Of a stretch of DNA of 64,000 bases, positions 11,501 through 21,530 are shown piece after piece. The DNA lies in contig OX442324.1 in the NCBI GenBank assembly GCA_949358305.1, forward strand, positions 8,591,601-8,655,600, written 5' to 3'. The translations under genes and the position numbers were made by a program. The notes beneath the pieces were generated by a model, which was not told the origin of the DNA, did no database searches, and saw only the letters and a list, made by a program, of their open reading frames with translations. The stretch's first letter is position 1, and each line of letters opens with the position of its first letter. Source of the DNA: Strigamia acuminata (Eukaryota > Arthropoda > Chilopoda > Geophilomorpha > Linotaeniidae).

Positions 11501-13426
11501 GGAAGGCAGTCTCGACGGGCCCCAGACGTCCATGTGAAGCAATTCAAGCGGTTTCGTGGTCGAAGGCGCGGAAATCGGCTTATGCGAAGCACGCGTAGAC
11601 TTGGCGACACGGCACGTGTTGCATGAAAGTTCCTGTCGAACAGCAGCTGGATCAAGTCCGTAAACCTGGGAGTTAGCAGCCAAAGTCCGCATGGCTTTGG
11701 TGTGCAGGTGACCCAGTCTGCTGTGCCACAATCCCGTGGCATCCGCGACGTTGACCGACGTAGTAACCGGTTTAGGAGGTGATGTTGCATTTGACTTAGC
11801 AACAGGAGGAGGTGATGTTGCGTTTGACTTGGCAACGGGAAGAGGAGAGGTGAGGGCATTGGAATACATCCGGATCTGTTGAGGTTGGGATCCGGGAATA
11901 GGAGCAGGACTGGTAGGAAAAAGTGAAGGGACCAGTAAGGTGTTGGAGGAGACGGGCAAGCGGAAATCGGTCATATTGTCAGCCGACTTCGTCTTAGCCT
12001 TGTTGGAAGGCTTGGGCAATGCGGGAAAGTCTTCTTCCTTTGTCACTAGAGTGGTCGGTGTCGGAGTCGGAGGCAACGATGAAACGGGTGGAGAACTCGA
12101 AACATTAGTCGGAGCGGCGAATGGCGAGATAAGCCCATCCACGAAATAAAGTCCAGACTTCTGTTTCGCCCGAAGAACACTTAGTTTGATGTCCGTTTCA
12201 TACGTATGCAATTCCGAGTTGTGAATGTGGATGTGATGTCCGCATTTATCAATCCGAGAAACCGAGATTAAGTTGGCGCCGAAGTCAGGTGCGAATAAGA
12301 CGTCGCGTAGCATTACGGTGCATTCGCAGCCATCGATGAGCGACTTGACCGGAACGTCACCTTTGCCTGTGACCTTCGAACTGCCTTGTCCTAACTCGAT
12401 GTTGAACGGGACAACGGAAATAAAGTTTGTGAACCATGCTTGAACGTGCGAGACGTGGTCTGTTGCGCCACAATCAACGATCCACTCGTGGGATTGGAGG
12501 AAATGCACAGTCGGTGCTGTAACAACTGGTGGCGCAGACAAGAGGTACGCAGCATCACGTCGCGGGCGGGAAATTTCACGGTTTTGACCACCGGGTTGCT
12601 GAGAATTGGTTCCCTTCCGTCGTCGGCTTTTGCTGCGAGATCGACCTTGTAGTGCAGCTGCCGGTTGCTGTTCCTTCGATTGTCGGCGCGGAAAAGGGCA
12701 TTTGTTCGCGTAGTGGCCCATCTGATCGCAATTGAAACAACGAATTTGCGATAGTGGACGAGGGTTGCGAGATTGACTGCGGTTGCGATTGTCCGCGGCG
12801 AATGCCGACGTCTTCTTCGCATCGTGGTCGGATTTCGACTTCAAACGAAGGTATTCCGACAAGAGCTGTTCGGAGACTTTGGCCGGGGTAAAATTCGCCA
12901 ACGGCCAATGATAAATGGAGAACGTTGCCTGGTCGTAATCCGCTGGAAGAAAATCGAGGTACTGGTAGGCCTGATGTCGAGGGAGAATGTCCTCTCCGAT
13001 GTCCTTCAATTGACGAACCATCAGGTCTACACGCCCCAGGAAATCGGGCATCTCCTCGTTCGGCTCTAGTTTCAATTGCAAGAACTGTCGGCGCATAGCT
13101 GCCTGACGGGCGAGTGAACTGGGGGCGTAGATCTTGGCGAGCATGTCCCATTGTTCCTTCGGTGTCTCGCAGCCATCGAGTGCCGACTGTTTGGCTTCGG
13201 ATACCAAACAATAAATGGTTCCTAGGGCTCGTTCCTTCCGACGTTGATATTTGCGTTTCTCCTTGTCATCCGCCGTCTTCAGAAAATCCTCCTCGCCGTC
13301 TTCTGTGACGTGATGCCACAGGCCTTCACTTTTGAGCAACATCTTAACTGTTCGTTGCCATTGTTCGTAGTTGCCGGTCGTCAGGACCGGTACACGTCCC
13401 GACGTCGCTTCGGAAGCCTTTTGCAT
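8519..13426 (-). CDS. Copia-A Gag-Pol polyprotein, copy 2
   Basis: This 1635-aa polyprotein matches copy 1 in every domain. The only change I see is Val to Ile just after the protease active site (12421). The start is the ATG at 13426 and the stop is next to the LTR. Two intact adjacent copies imply recent amplification, or an assembly effect. Confidence 0.95.
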   Translation of the reverse strand: MQKASEATSGRVPVLTTGNYEQWQRTVKMLLKSEGLWHHVTEDGEEDFLKTADDKEKRKYQRRKERALGTIYCLVSEAKQSALDGCETPKEQWDMLAKIYAPSSLARQAAMRRQFLQLKLEPNEEMPDFLGRVDLMVRQLKDIGEDILPRHQAYQYLDFLPADYDQATFSIYHWPLANFTPAKVSEQLLSEYLRLKSKSDHDAKKTSAFAADNRNRSQSRNPRPLSQIRCFNCDQMGHYANKCPFPRRQSKEQQPAAALQGRSRSKSRRRKGTNSQQPGGQNREISRPRRDAAYLLSAPPVVTAPTVHFLQSHEWIVDCGATDHVSHVQAWFTNFISVVPFNIELGQGSSKVTGKGDVPVKSLIDGCECTVMLRDVLFAPDFGANLISVSRIDKCGHHIHIHNSELHTYETDIKLSVLRAKQKSGLYFVDGLISPFAAPTNVSSSPPVSSLPPTPTPTTLVTKEEDFPALPKPSNKAKTKSADNMTDFRLPVSSNTLLVPSLFPTSPAPIPGSQPQQIRMYSNALTSPLPVAKSNATSPPPVAKSNATSPPKPVTTSVNVADATGLWHSRLGHLHTKAMRTLAANSQVYGLDPAAVRQELSCNTCRVAKSTRASHKPISAPSTTKPLELLHMDVWGPSRLPSIGGANFAFTIIDDATRYAWLFPIARKSDVFATFKDFVSGVERIADCRIKTIRTDRGGEFISRDFDRYLADKDIVAQRTNPASPQMNGVAERLNRTMGDYLRSVRSETGFPHTLWAELAVTFVYIKNRSPHSKLNDEIPYILWRQRALSVRHFRKIGFKCWVHFTAPGRNKLDPRAWEGFLVGYASGTRGYRVLNPATNTVTESVHVQIDERQNFKRSPFYVPDPDDNAPPMEEPARGHTPSRVTFHDNFPTQPWPRRRRDSDNDSSAGSSDDDGIISRAQSVASTAPSFASFAPSAAASVPLDGEAIPDGSVTAADDSVTAATVAGHGQFSPTIRSTRLSQLRRSISYPTLPCLDDTTAMSVQGSDFDDDLLDEAAALPIPAPGTPNLAPLRALHCPWSFIGGVSPFSGWRREEHLRKDQIPGKIKVDVYYYPEHGVRLRSQNDIAAYCFAHRLPYDESIFFFGNLEHHMPYVPPSPHRVFMCFREPATYAEAVKLPEAPKWTEAIDEELSTFKKREVYKEVPRPPDKTVLGCKWIFKLKSDATGTIHRYRARLVAQGFRQTMGVDFDEVFSPVVNFVLIRFFFCLLVVLLGWRDTHLDVKCAYLYGDLDHEIYMRIPAGATCSSPDNVWLLTKSLYGLHQSGRMWYQKLDETLTGLGFQKFPACNCVYAFGHSAIMLVYVDDIVLFYASENIRDRILALITSKFEIVNLGPITKLLGVEFERRDGKVFMTQRNYIDKLLKKFNVSSDALIKVPVTPGTTLVKGSLDNLPDFPYRSLIGSLLFLASRTRPDILYSVIALSQYNNCYDQSHIKCLLQVLRYVANTSDYSIELSKCDSSQLWGCTDASWASDIATSRSFGGYIVYIGSVPIGWSCKKQTSVACSTMEAEFVALVEIVKELYWLDSIYQVFPPLRRLSKPIIFSDALASIQFTNNDIENSKTKHIRVKFHWLREWHIAGCFELRKIPGEINVSDIFTKWLSSERLRNLLSRIFVSK

Positions 13427-13474
13427 GATTGCGGAGGAAAAATCGTCAAAAAATTTCCGAAAATCGAAGCACAA

Positions 13475-14150
13475 TTAACGAAATCGAAGCACTTTTCACT
13501 CGAAGCACTCGAAGCACTACCGACGCACACACAAACGTTGTTCGAAGCGGAAAGACCTCGACGGGGAGCCAATGCTAAAATTGGCTTGAAAACCTTAGAC
13601 AAGTGTCCCCCTAACGTCCTTTATGACCACCTGGGGCCGCGGGAATGTTAGGTGGCGCAGGGCTCAGCCTTGTCTAAGAATACAGTGACGCTTGCCCAGA
13701 TTTGGACGAAGGGCGCCAAGGATTCTAATTGACCCACACCAAAAAACTTAAAACTAACAAATAAATTCGAAATCTGAAATAAAAAGAAGGAGAAGTTGAT
13801 GAATCTGTATGCACAGACGTCCCTGTGCACACCGCGCATAAAAAAAAGCGGAATTCTTCAAAAGATCGTCGACCGATTTCGAAAATCGGAAAAAAAAATC
13901 GCCGTCCGATTGTGAAAATCGGGAAAAACTTCTGAAAAAAATTCGCCGTACACCGGGGTACTAAGCGAGATGAAGTTCTATGTGGCCACACTGTACTCCG
14001 GGGTACAAAGTGTGTCGAGACATCGGAAATTCGGCGAAAAACTGGAAATAAACAAAAATTTCCGCACAAATCGCGAAAAAATCGCGAAATTTACGGAAAA
14101 TTAGTGAAAAAAACGAGGCACTGGTGTCTTTCCAGGCCTCTGCTACCACT
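13475..14150 (-). other. Copia-A 5' untranslated leader, copy 2
   Basis: This is the leader of the outermost unit. It differs from copy 1 at about three bases (near 13869, 13906 and 14062), all in the LTR-proximal half. The primer binding site is at 14138-14148. Confidence 0.75.
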
Positions 14151-14696
14151 TGTAGCTCTGTGGCGCAATAAATGCACGATAAATCGTGCTGGAAGCGTGA
14201 AAATAACGCGCTCACGGCAATGCATGAGCTGGAAAAATTGCCGTGATGCGTAAACGCGAGTTCGGGTCTGTATTGGGCCAGAAAACGCGTGTACCACACT
14301 TATAAAGACGTGTGGCACATAAACTAATACTGATAATTAACAAAATACACTTTAATTCGAGAAAACTTACATAATTGATCCAAAAACCATTGGAAAACAT
14401 AGAGAAACACACTGGCTGTGTGCGCGGCCATTTGCAATGTCCCAGAGACATCTGGTGGCCGAAAATGGAAACAATAATAATGAAAAACATAAGGACAAGA
14501 TAGAGGATGCATGAAACCTAATGTATTGAGTACATTTAACCCGGTATCATGCATTCTCCTTACAAACAAGCATGAAAACACTGAATAACCCAGGAAAATG
14601 GAAACAATTACCGATAAATGATAAAATAAACATTTTAAAGCCATTTCACATCGAAAAACGATTTAATTAGGTGAAAAGCGGTTCCAAAGTCCAACA
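14151..14696 (-). repeat. Copia-A LTR, copy 3 (true 5' LTR of the array)
   Basis: TGTTGG...CTACA on the minus strand, 546 bp. Sequence past 14696 is no longer shared with the other units, which fixes this end. It differs from the other two LTRs at one base near 14251. Confidence 0.9.
14299..14307 (-). promoter_or_regulatory. TATA-like box in Copia-A LTR
   Basis: CTTTATAAG lies about 390 bp into the LTR. Identical copies lie at 8075-8083 and 1851-1859. It is the best candidate core promoter for the element transcript. Confidence 0.45.
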
Positions 14697-14960
14697 GCAT
14701 TTGAGCGATCGAATGCGGCTGAATATCTCCCGCATTTGTGCGATTGAATGCGGGCGAACATCGATCGCATTTGTGCAATCGAATACGGGCGATGTTTGGC
14801 GAACATTTTTGTAAAACGTCGCGAAAACGTCGCGAATAATTAATAAAAATACCTCTCGAAAACGTCGCAAACACGTCGTGAATAACGAATAAAGATACAT
14901 CGCGAATATTTCGCGAAAACATTGTGAAACCGTCGCGAATAACGGAATAAAAACGTTGCT
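14697..14960. repeat. Imperfect short GC-rich repeats beside the Copia-A array
   Basis: Two patterns follow each other. About three copies of a roughly 30-bp unit carry CGATCGCATTTGTG and GAATGCGGGCGA (14697-14800). Repeated CGTCGCGAAAACGTCGCGAA-like units then occur (14810-14945). The CG-rich composition is unlike the AT-rich intron that follows. No coding potential was seen. Confidence 0.6.
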
Positions 14961-15601
14961 AATAATGGCGGCGAATTTAGTCTCGTTCAGTCTCGTTTAA
15001 TGTAACCTTCTCGCGAGATTAAGATTGTTCGTGATTGGCTGGAAGTAAGCTTGCTGCGTTGCATTACTTCCTACTTCAAAACAAATTTGAAGTAGCTTTT
15101 TGCTTACTTTACTGCAAAAACAATCCAACAATGCAATGCGCAGCAACATTGCGTTGCGTTACTTCCTAGTGTGAACACAAGTGTGAACCAACCTTTAGGG
15201 ATTCTAAAACATTCCACAACATATACCTCCTTGTTTGTAAAATGATATTTTTTGTTATTCAAATTAGAAAACAAACTCTTGTCTGTTTAAATATTATGTA
15301 AGCCTAATTCATAAAAATAAAGGTGAATAATCAAAATCCCTTATTAATAAAAAATAATTTTACACATCTTATTTACAATCATTTACTACACATTTACAAA
15401 AGATTGATACTGTCCAAATATTTCCAACATATTTTCAACTCCTTTTCCGAAAGTTGGAAATTAATAATTTTATAATTTATTTCCAATACATGAAAAAATA
15501 GAAATTGAATTAATTTTTCAATGTAATTGAACGTTTTTTGTTGATCTAAAATTTTAAGCATTTAACTAAACTAATGTACGCTTGTTTTATTTATTTTCTA
15601 G
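14961..15601. other. Intronic sequence upstream of MON2 exon
   Basis: This stretch is AT-rich with no gene recognised. It ends in a pyrimidine-rich splice acceptor (ttattttctag) at 15591-15601. Confidence 0.5.
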
Positions 15602-15789
15602 TGAATCATTATGTTCATCCAGTTTAGATGATCAACAGATCGATGAGGGCATGGACTGTAAAGTTATACAGCTTATTCGTGATGATATTCTCCCTTTCTC
15701 CAGTACTATGCCAAAAGAGTTTATTTTAAAAATAATGGCACTTTTAAACCGTGGATCAATCCATTCTGCGACTGGCATAAATGTAACAG
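15602..15789 (+). CDS. mon2: MON2 homologue, internal exon (C-terminal region)
   Basis: This 188-bp exon encodes a peptide containing KVIQLIRDDILPFSS and LLNRGSIHSATG, which I recognise as the C-terminal part of MON2. MON2 is a peripheral trans-Golgi/endosomal scaffold related to BIG/GBF Arf exchange factors. It works with DOP1 in endosome-to-Golgi transport. The exon begins after a polypyrimidine-AG acceptor (15600-15601) and ends at a cag/gtaatg donor. It ends in phase 1 (one base, g, of a codon), and the exon at 54690 supplies the remaining two bases to give GAG. Identification is from memory of the family. Confidence 0.75.
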
Positions 15790-16390
15790 GTAATGGAAAC
15801 TGAGGTTCTAACCCAATCTATTTTTTTATTTTAATGGGCAATAAAAAAAATGATGGGAGATAGCATGAGTTGTATCACGATCCCCATTTCATAGATGAGT
15901 GCCTCCAGCAGTTGCACTATTCAAGACTCATTTACAAGGCAGAAATTAATTGTTGCATTGAAAATGATGGTCTAAGGCGAATGCACATTGTGAATGTAAA
16001 GATAGAGAGCTTAGTTCCTTGTAAACATTGTCAGTTTCATTTTAAAAGCATTTTCATTTTTTTTTTATTATTATTCTACCCATCAATACGAAATGGGACA
16101 AAGCTCTTGCCTGTCTGTCCCAAAAGTTACAAATCATACAGGCAACAAGTAAGAAAATAAAAAGAAAAAAAAAACACAAATTGGTAGATCGGATTCCATA
16201 AATGAAATAGTAACATAACAATTGCTAAGCGCCCACCCAACGCAGTACAAAGGGGATACCCTTTCAATCCAAAACATGTAGCAGAGAAAGACACATTTGG
16301 TATAAAACCAAGCAGTGGAAAAGTTAATAGCGTGCGATGCTTCGCTCGCATTTACGTGCGCGATATTGCACGCACTCGGTATTAATTTTA

Positions 16391-16810
16391 GGCAGGTGAG
16401 TGTACTAAATGAAATGCTCATTTACAAAGCTTGCACTTGGAAAGCCGTACAAGCAGCCATTTTATTTGTAGGCTAATAGTTTGAGGCTATTTCCCCTCGA
16501 TATGTTAAGAGAACAAATCAATTATCACCGTGAATTGATTTGTCCTTTACAGAATCAAATAAGGTAAACGGGCATAAACAATTGAAAACAAACCAAACTA
16601 TAGATGCTCATTTGAGCCAACGACAATCAAGCCAATCATCACATTAAGTGAATCAGTTGGGATACCGTAACAAGCCTTATAAAAACATTATCAACTGATT
16701 CTCAATTCCGTGTCAACATGCGATGACGAACAAATTGCGTTGCAATCGCGCTAATACTGAAACGCGCGACGTAAATTGAAATACACCATACGATTGGTCA
16801 AATCTCTACA
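16391..16810 (-). repeat. Copia-C1 3' LTR (outer edge uncertain)
   Basis: The 5' end of the LTR on the minus strand is TGTAGAGATTTG at 16810. It is preceded by the purine tract CAGAGGGGGAAT (16811-16822), right after a copia RNase H. The LTR has a perfect 11-bp stem, ACAAATCAATT/AATTGATTTGT (16513-16543), shared with other copia LTRs here. The left boundary near 16391 is a guess. Confidence 0.6.
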
Positions 16811-17132
16811 ATTCCCCCTCTGAGCAACGTATGGTTATCATGGAATAAAAGATAAACAACAACAACCCTCTCACTGTAACATTAACTAGAATGCACCCCG
16901 AATATGTATTTACTAAGAGTTGTAAGGCGTGGACGTGCCAGCCATTTGGTTAGCATTGTCAGCCACATTATCTTTACCCATCACGTGTTGGATATTGTAC
17001 ACATTCTGTTCGAATAATTCCTTCAAAAAAAGATATTTGATTTCTATGTGCTTGTTAGCACGATTCTCAACCCTGTGTTTGCTGTATTGGATAGCAGCCG
17101 GTGAATCTGCTAAAATACAAGGTTGAACCAAA

Positions 17133-18187
17133 CACTGCAAAAAATTTTGAATTTCCAAAAAAAAAGTCATTGGAAAGTTCATGGTGAAATTGGATAAATT
17201 CCAGTTTGGAAATATAATGGAAAGGAAATGTGAAATATTTTCTGGGAAGTTGAATTTCTGTAAATTTACAACACTGAAAGATGATGTTGTAAGTTTTTGT
17301 TAAATGTGTGGAAAGCTTATGTAAACTAGGTTTGGAAATTTAAATTTCTATAAATTTTCAACACTGAAAGATGATGTTGCAAATTATTGTAATTGTATGG
17401 AATGTTAATGTAAATTAGATTTGAAAATTTGTATTTCCATTCATTTCACAAGGCTAAAAATTAATGACTAAAGATCCTATGTTTCCAGCTTTTAAAATTT
17501 ATGGGTTTATCACCAGATGGCGAACATAATTCAAAACTAATTCAAAATTTATATTTATTAAATATGGGATTGGTTTTATCATTTCTACTTCAACAAATAA
17601 TTAGATTATTATTGTTAGAGTTGGATAAATTAAAAAGTTGACACAAATTTTTTAGTGTAACATTTTAATTTGATTCTAGAATTTGTTACACCATCATATT
17701 AATGCAAGTTTTAATCACTGCCTTCAGTTGATTTTGCTCATTTTTTGTATTAGGCTATGATTATAGCCTTGGTTTATGAATTCAGGATTCAAGATTATTG
17801 GATTTAAGATTTATAAATTCAGAATTCAGGATTCAGAAATGAATTCAGAATTCAGGATTCAGAAATGAATTCAGAATTCAGGATTCAGAAATGAATTCAG
17901 AATTCAGGATTCAGAAATGAATTCAGAATTCAGGATTCAGAAATGAATTCAGAATTCAGGATTCAGAAATGAATTACTAGTTGAGAAATATGTGTTTTAC
18001 TGTTTGGAAATTTAATGTATCATGCTATGAAAAGTAGTTTGGAAACGGTTGCATTCAGTGTTGGAAAGTCATTGGAAATTTGATGTTTGTACAATTTAGA
18101 ATATATAACTTTCGGGTTTGGAAATATCGCATTTCAGTTATATTTCCAAAATATTTTATCGACGAAAATCTAATTTTTTTTGCAGTG
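17133..18187. mobile_element. Non-autonomous TIR element (CACTG ends) in Copia-C1
   Basis: It starts CACTGCAAAAAATTTTGAA and ends in the inverted match ATTTTTTTTGCAGTG. It splits the C1 RNase H. It has no transposase. Inside, a block with AACACTGAAAGATGATGTTG occurs twice, and a 26-bp minisatellite is present. CACTG ends recall CMC (CACTA/Chapaev) elements, but I could not find a clear target duplication, so the superfamily is open. Confidence 0.65.
17815..17970. repeat. 26-bp tandem repeat, six copies
   Basis: The unit is GAATTCAGAATTCAGG plus ATTCAGAAAT, repeated about six times with almost no divergence. It lies inside the CACTG-ended element. Degenerate copies precede it from about 17780. 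Confidence 0.9.
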
Positions 18188-18736
18188 ATGTCAAAATAAA
18201 ATTTCATCAAATCGGATTCAAACACACGACGTAACCAGACAATTTCTTTGACCCCATCTACAATTGCCAGAAATTCTGACTCCATAATGGAGACGGAAAT
18301 CATCCATTGTTTGTAACATGCCCATGAAATTGGTATGCCACCTATGAACACTGTATGCCCTCCAAAGCTTTTTCTCTCATCGAGATCAGTGGCGTAAGAC
18401 GCATCAGTATATGCAACAATCTTTGAATCTTTGCATTTCCCTAAATCTATGGCATAATGTTTTGTCGCACGCAAATATTTCAGAACCTGAAGCAGCATTT
18501 TGATATGGCGATCACAGTGGGTTTCATTGCATTGTGAAAGGACAATTGTGGAAAACAATATGTCCGGTCTCGTTCGCATCGCTAAAAACAACAAACTTCC
18601 CACCAATGACCTGTACGGGAATGTAACGTTAGGAATTTCCTTCTTCTGCACACCCATTATCATTGTGCCTACTGCTCCGGGAATATGGGTCTTTGTGGTT
18701 TCATCTATTTTAAATAGATCACAAAGTTATTGTATA

Positions 18737-19485
18737 CAAGGTGTCCCAAATGAACGAAGCCGGTCAAATAACAAAAAGACCATTTGAGTGAGATGAATGA
18801 AACAAATGTAGTACTAGTAAACTAAGTGAGGGCATTTCAAAAATGTAAAAAAAATTGACCTCTGACCTGTTCTTCAAGGTCATTCCAACTCTAACTTTTA
18901 AACTAAGACTGGTAGAGCAAAATTCTCAATTGAAAAAAGAAAGAGCACCTTCTGTTTAATAGAAAACTGCTCATCAAATCTACTCTAACACAATAACAGA
19001 TAAAATTACAAAAAAAATAAATCATGAAAAAGTCTTGATCTTGGTTTTCTTTTTTGTATTTTTTGACTTTTTCATAATTTTATTTGTTAAATATCATTTA
19101 AAATACCAGTTAAATTAATAGCAATTCATGACTGCATAGTAATTGAATACAAAAAAGTCAAAAAATACAAAAATGAAAACCAAGATCAAGATTTTTCATG
19201 GATTTTTTTTTCGTGATTTTATCTGTTATTGTGTTAGAGTAAATTTGATGAACAGTTTTCTACTAAACAGAAGGTGCTCTTTCTTATTTCAATTGAGAAT
19301 TTTGCTCTACCAGTCTTAGTTTAAAAGTTAGAGTTGGAATGACCTTGAAGAACAGGTCAGAGGTCAATTTTTTTTACTTTTTTGAAATCCTCTCACTTAG
19401 TTTACTAGTACTACATTTGTTTCATTCATTTCACTCAAATAGTCTTTTCGTTATTTGACCGGCTTCGTTCATTTGGGACACCTTG
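18737..19485. mobile_element. Foldback MITE FB1 (TA target)
   Basis: Its ends are CAAGGTGTCCCAAATGAACG and the inverse, flanked by TA. The two arms, each about 330 bp, are near-perfect inverted repeats around a central loop (about 19080-19150). It is non-coding. Its ends resemble Tc1/mariner-type MITEs (inference). It truncates Copia-C1 and abuts FB2a directly. A half copy is at 41398-41729. Confidence 0.85.
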
Positions 19486-19489
19486 TATA

Positions 19490-20383
19490 CAGGGTGGAAC
19501 AAAAGTCTATTCCCCTCAAATATTTCCTCAGCAATTGCATCTAGGCCAACTTTGATGAAGCAATCGTATAGGAAGTTGGGTGAGAGCAATCCAATGATGT
19601 CATCAAATTTGACCTTAAAGGCCATTTTCAAGGTTATTCACTTGCTAACTTCTAAACCAATCAGGTTAGAGCAAAAAAGTCAATTACAAAGTTGTAGAGC
19701 ACCATCAAATTAGTACTATCCAACTTATCTTAGTCATCATAAGTTAAATGTTTTCTTTTTAAAAAGGAGACAAATCAGAAAAAAATCAGCAATGTGAAAT
19801 TTTTTAATCCTCGGAGGCATAAGGATAAAATGTGCCGTTCTGGTTTAAGCCATTACGGATTTATAGACAATGTTTAAGTCGATTGGTTAAAGCGCCATGT
19901 AGTTTGTTTTTAGGTCAGAACTAATTTTATTGAGGACGTAATGCCTAAACAATAAAAATAAATAGATTTGAACCATCTGGAGGTGGTTTTAATCACTACT
20001 GGTAAATGCGAAAAGCTGTTCACTGAAGTTCTGTTTACTAATACAGCAAAGCCAGCTTAAAAGTTATGCTGGAGTTTTAAGGGACAGAAAATTTCCAAGT
20101 TGAATATTTAATTAAATACATGATGAATCATTACAAATTTCACCTGAGATTTACTTTATTATCAGATAAACAAAGTCACAAATTTTCAGCAAAAAAAATT
20201 CATAGGAAAAAAACTTTTCTTATTCAAGAAAAAGCTTGTCCATAAATACGTATAGCCAAGGGTTAATCTTGTGATAAAATAATTATTGAGGCATTAAAAA
20301 AGGCAGTGGTTTTTCTTGTTTACTTGCATAATGATGCACATTTGAATACGTTTATTTAAGTAATTCAGTATTTTGTGAGGTAG
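19490..20383. mobile_element. Foldback element FB2a, one end missing
   Basis: It begins CAGGGTGGAACAAAAGTCT beside a TA. It matches the reverse complement of the complete element at 24060-25202 up to about 20383, then diverges, so the opposite arm is absent. It is non-coding. Confidence 0.8.
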
Positions 20384-20922
20384 CCATCGTATACAGAACT
20401 AGACAAAGCATGATGCCACAAGCATAAAAATACAAAGCATAAAATAAGTCATGCATGTGTCACAAAATATGCTCTTACAATACAAGAAGGATCAATCACA
20501 TTTAAGTACACTTAGACTCATCAAATGTGATTGGTCTTACAAATCAATTTGCACAAATTCTATATATCTGTTAAGACAATTGTTACATGAAATAAAATAC
20601 ACTATTACATTTATACAGGGCTAACAAAATCCACAATTGTCAAAGTTACAAAAATGAATAACAGAAATTCTTTGATCACACCAAAAGCAAACAACATCAT
20701 TTCTTATGTAACTCACAAAATGAAACTAATCAACACAACAATGGTTATTTTACACATTGTTAAAATATCGTTTCACAACAAATAGATGACTTCACATTTA
20801 CCAAAACTAACAAGCGCCCCTTTAAATGGAAGGCGTCCATTAGTTGATGACAACAAAATAGCACTGTGTCATGGCAGCTACTAACGCTTACCTGTACTCG
20901 ACCACGATCTATATAGATACTA
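20384..20922. other. Unassigned AT-rich stretch
   Basis: I see no ORF or element ends here. The last about 50 bases (cgaccacgatctatatagat) match the repeat on the far side of the Tc1-like element at 23152-23270, showing that the transposon landed in that repeat. Confidence 0.4.
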
Positions 20923-21530
20923 CAACCCAGTTGCAAAAATATACAATTACTCCATCTTTTCAAATAAAGTGCTTTTTCTTTTGATCACTGTGTAGTTATG
21001 AAATAGAAAAATTATCTGAAACCAACTGAACTAGGTTAATTAAACTCTCCTCTTTCAATGGAAAAAAAGTTTTTAACAATATTCAAAACACATTCAGAGT
21101 TATCTTTATTTTTGTAACTGTGATACATTTCAAAATAATCCAATCAGCTCATTCAAGTTTCAAAAATATACTGTACAATCAGTACTTTGTATTTCCTCTT
21201 TTAGCTTTACAAACAGATTTCATACGGTCAGGCATGGATAATACAAATTTAGAACATTGCTCAGGCGTAATCTTGTTCCATTCGTATTGTAAAACATTAC
21301 ACAACTCAGCTTTGGTTGTTGGTTTACGCAGTCGAACCTTTTTTTCATTATTCCCCAAACATTTTCGATTGGCGAAAGATCTGGACTATTTGGTAGCCAG
21401 TTTTGCATCTTCTTGATGTTATGACCATTTAACCAGTTTGTAGTTGATCGGGCAGTGTGACATGAGGCGCTGTCTTGTTGAAATGTAAACATGCCATCAG
21501 GATGGAGTTTCTCAATTGATGACAATAAGC

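Larger units (their letters stand above)
1..14696 (-). mobile_element. Copia-A tandem array (Ty1/copia LTR retrotransposon)
   Basis: The repeat unit is 6224 bp (one LTR of 546 bp plus a 5678 bp internal region). The order is partial internal (1-1702), LTR (1703-2248), internal (2249-7926), LTR (7927-8472), internal (8473-14150), LTR (14151-14696). The element reads on the minus strand, so 14696 is the 5' end of the array and the left end lies outside the window. Neighbouring units share a single LTR, which is the expected product of LTR-LTR unequal exchange. Units are nearly identical. I see one coding difference (6197 c, 12421 t), three differences in the outermost 5' UTR, and one in the outermost LTR (near 14251). 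The 5' flank starts gcatt; the matching target duplication is outside the window. Confidence 0.93.
16913..18736 (-). pseudogene. Copia-C1 RT end and RNase H fragment, split by a MITE
   Basis: The right part (18190-18736) encodes the end of RT and RNase H, including PYRSLVGSLLFLAMRTRPDI and YTDASYATD. The left part (16940-17128) encodes the RNase H C-terminus (DSPAAIQYSK, NRANKHIEIKYLFLKEL). A 1055-bp TIR element lies between them. The 5' side is cut at 18736 by a foldback element. Gag, protease and integrase are missing. Confidence 0.85.

Noticed and set aside
15870-16160. 96-aa ORF just after the MON2 exon
   Set aside because: No usable splice sites or phase, and the true next exon at 54690 joins exactly to 15789.
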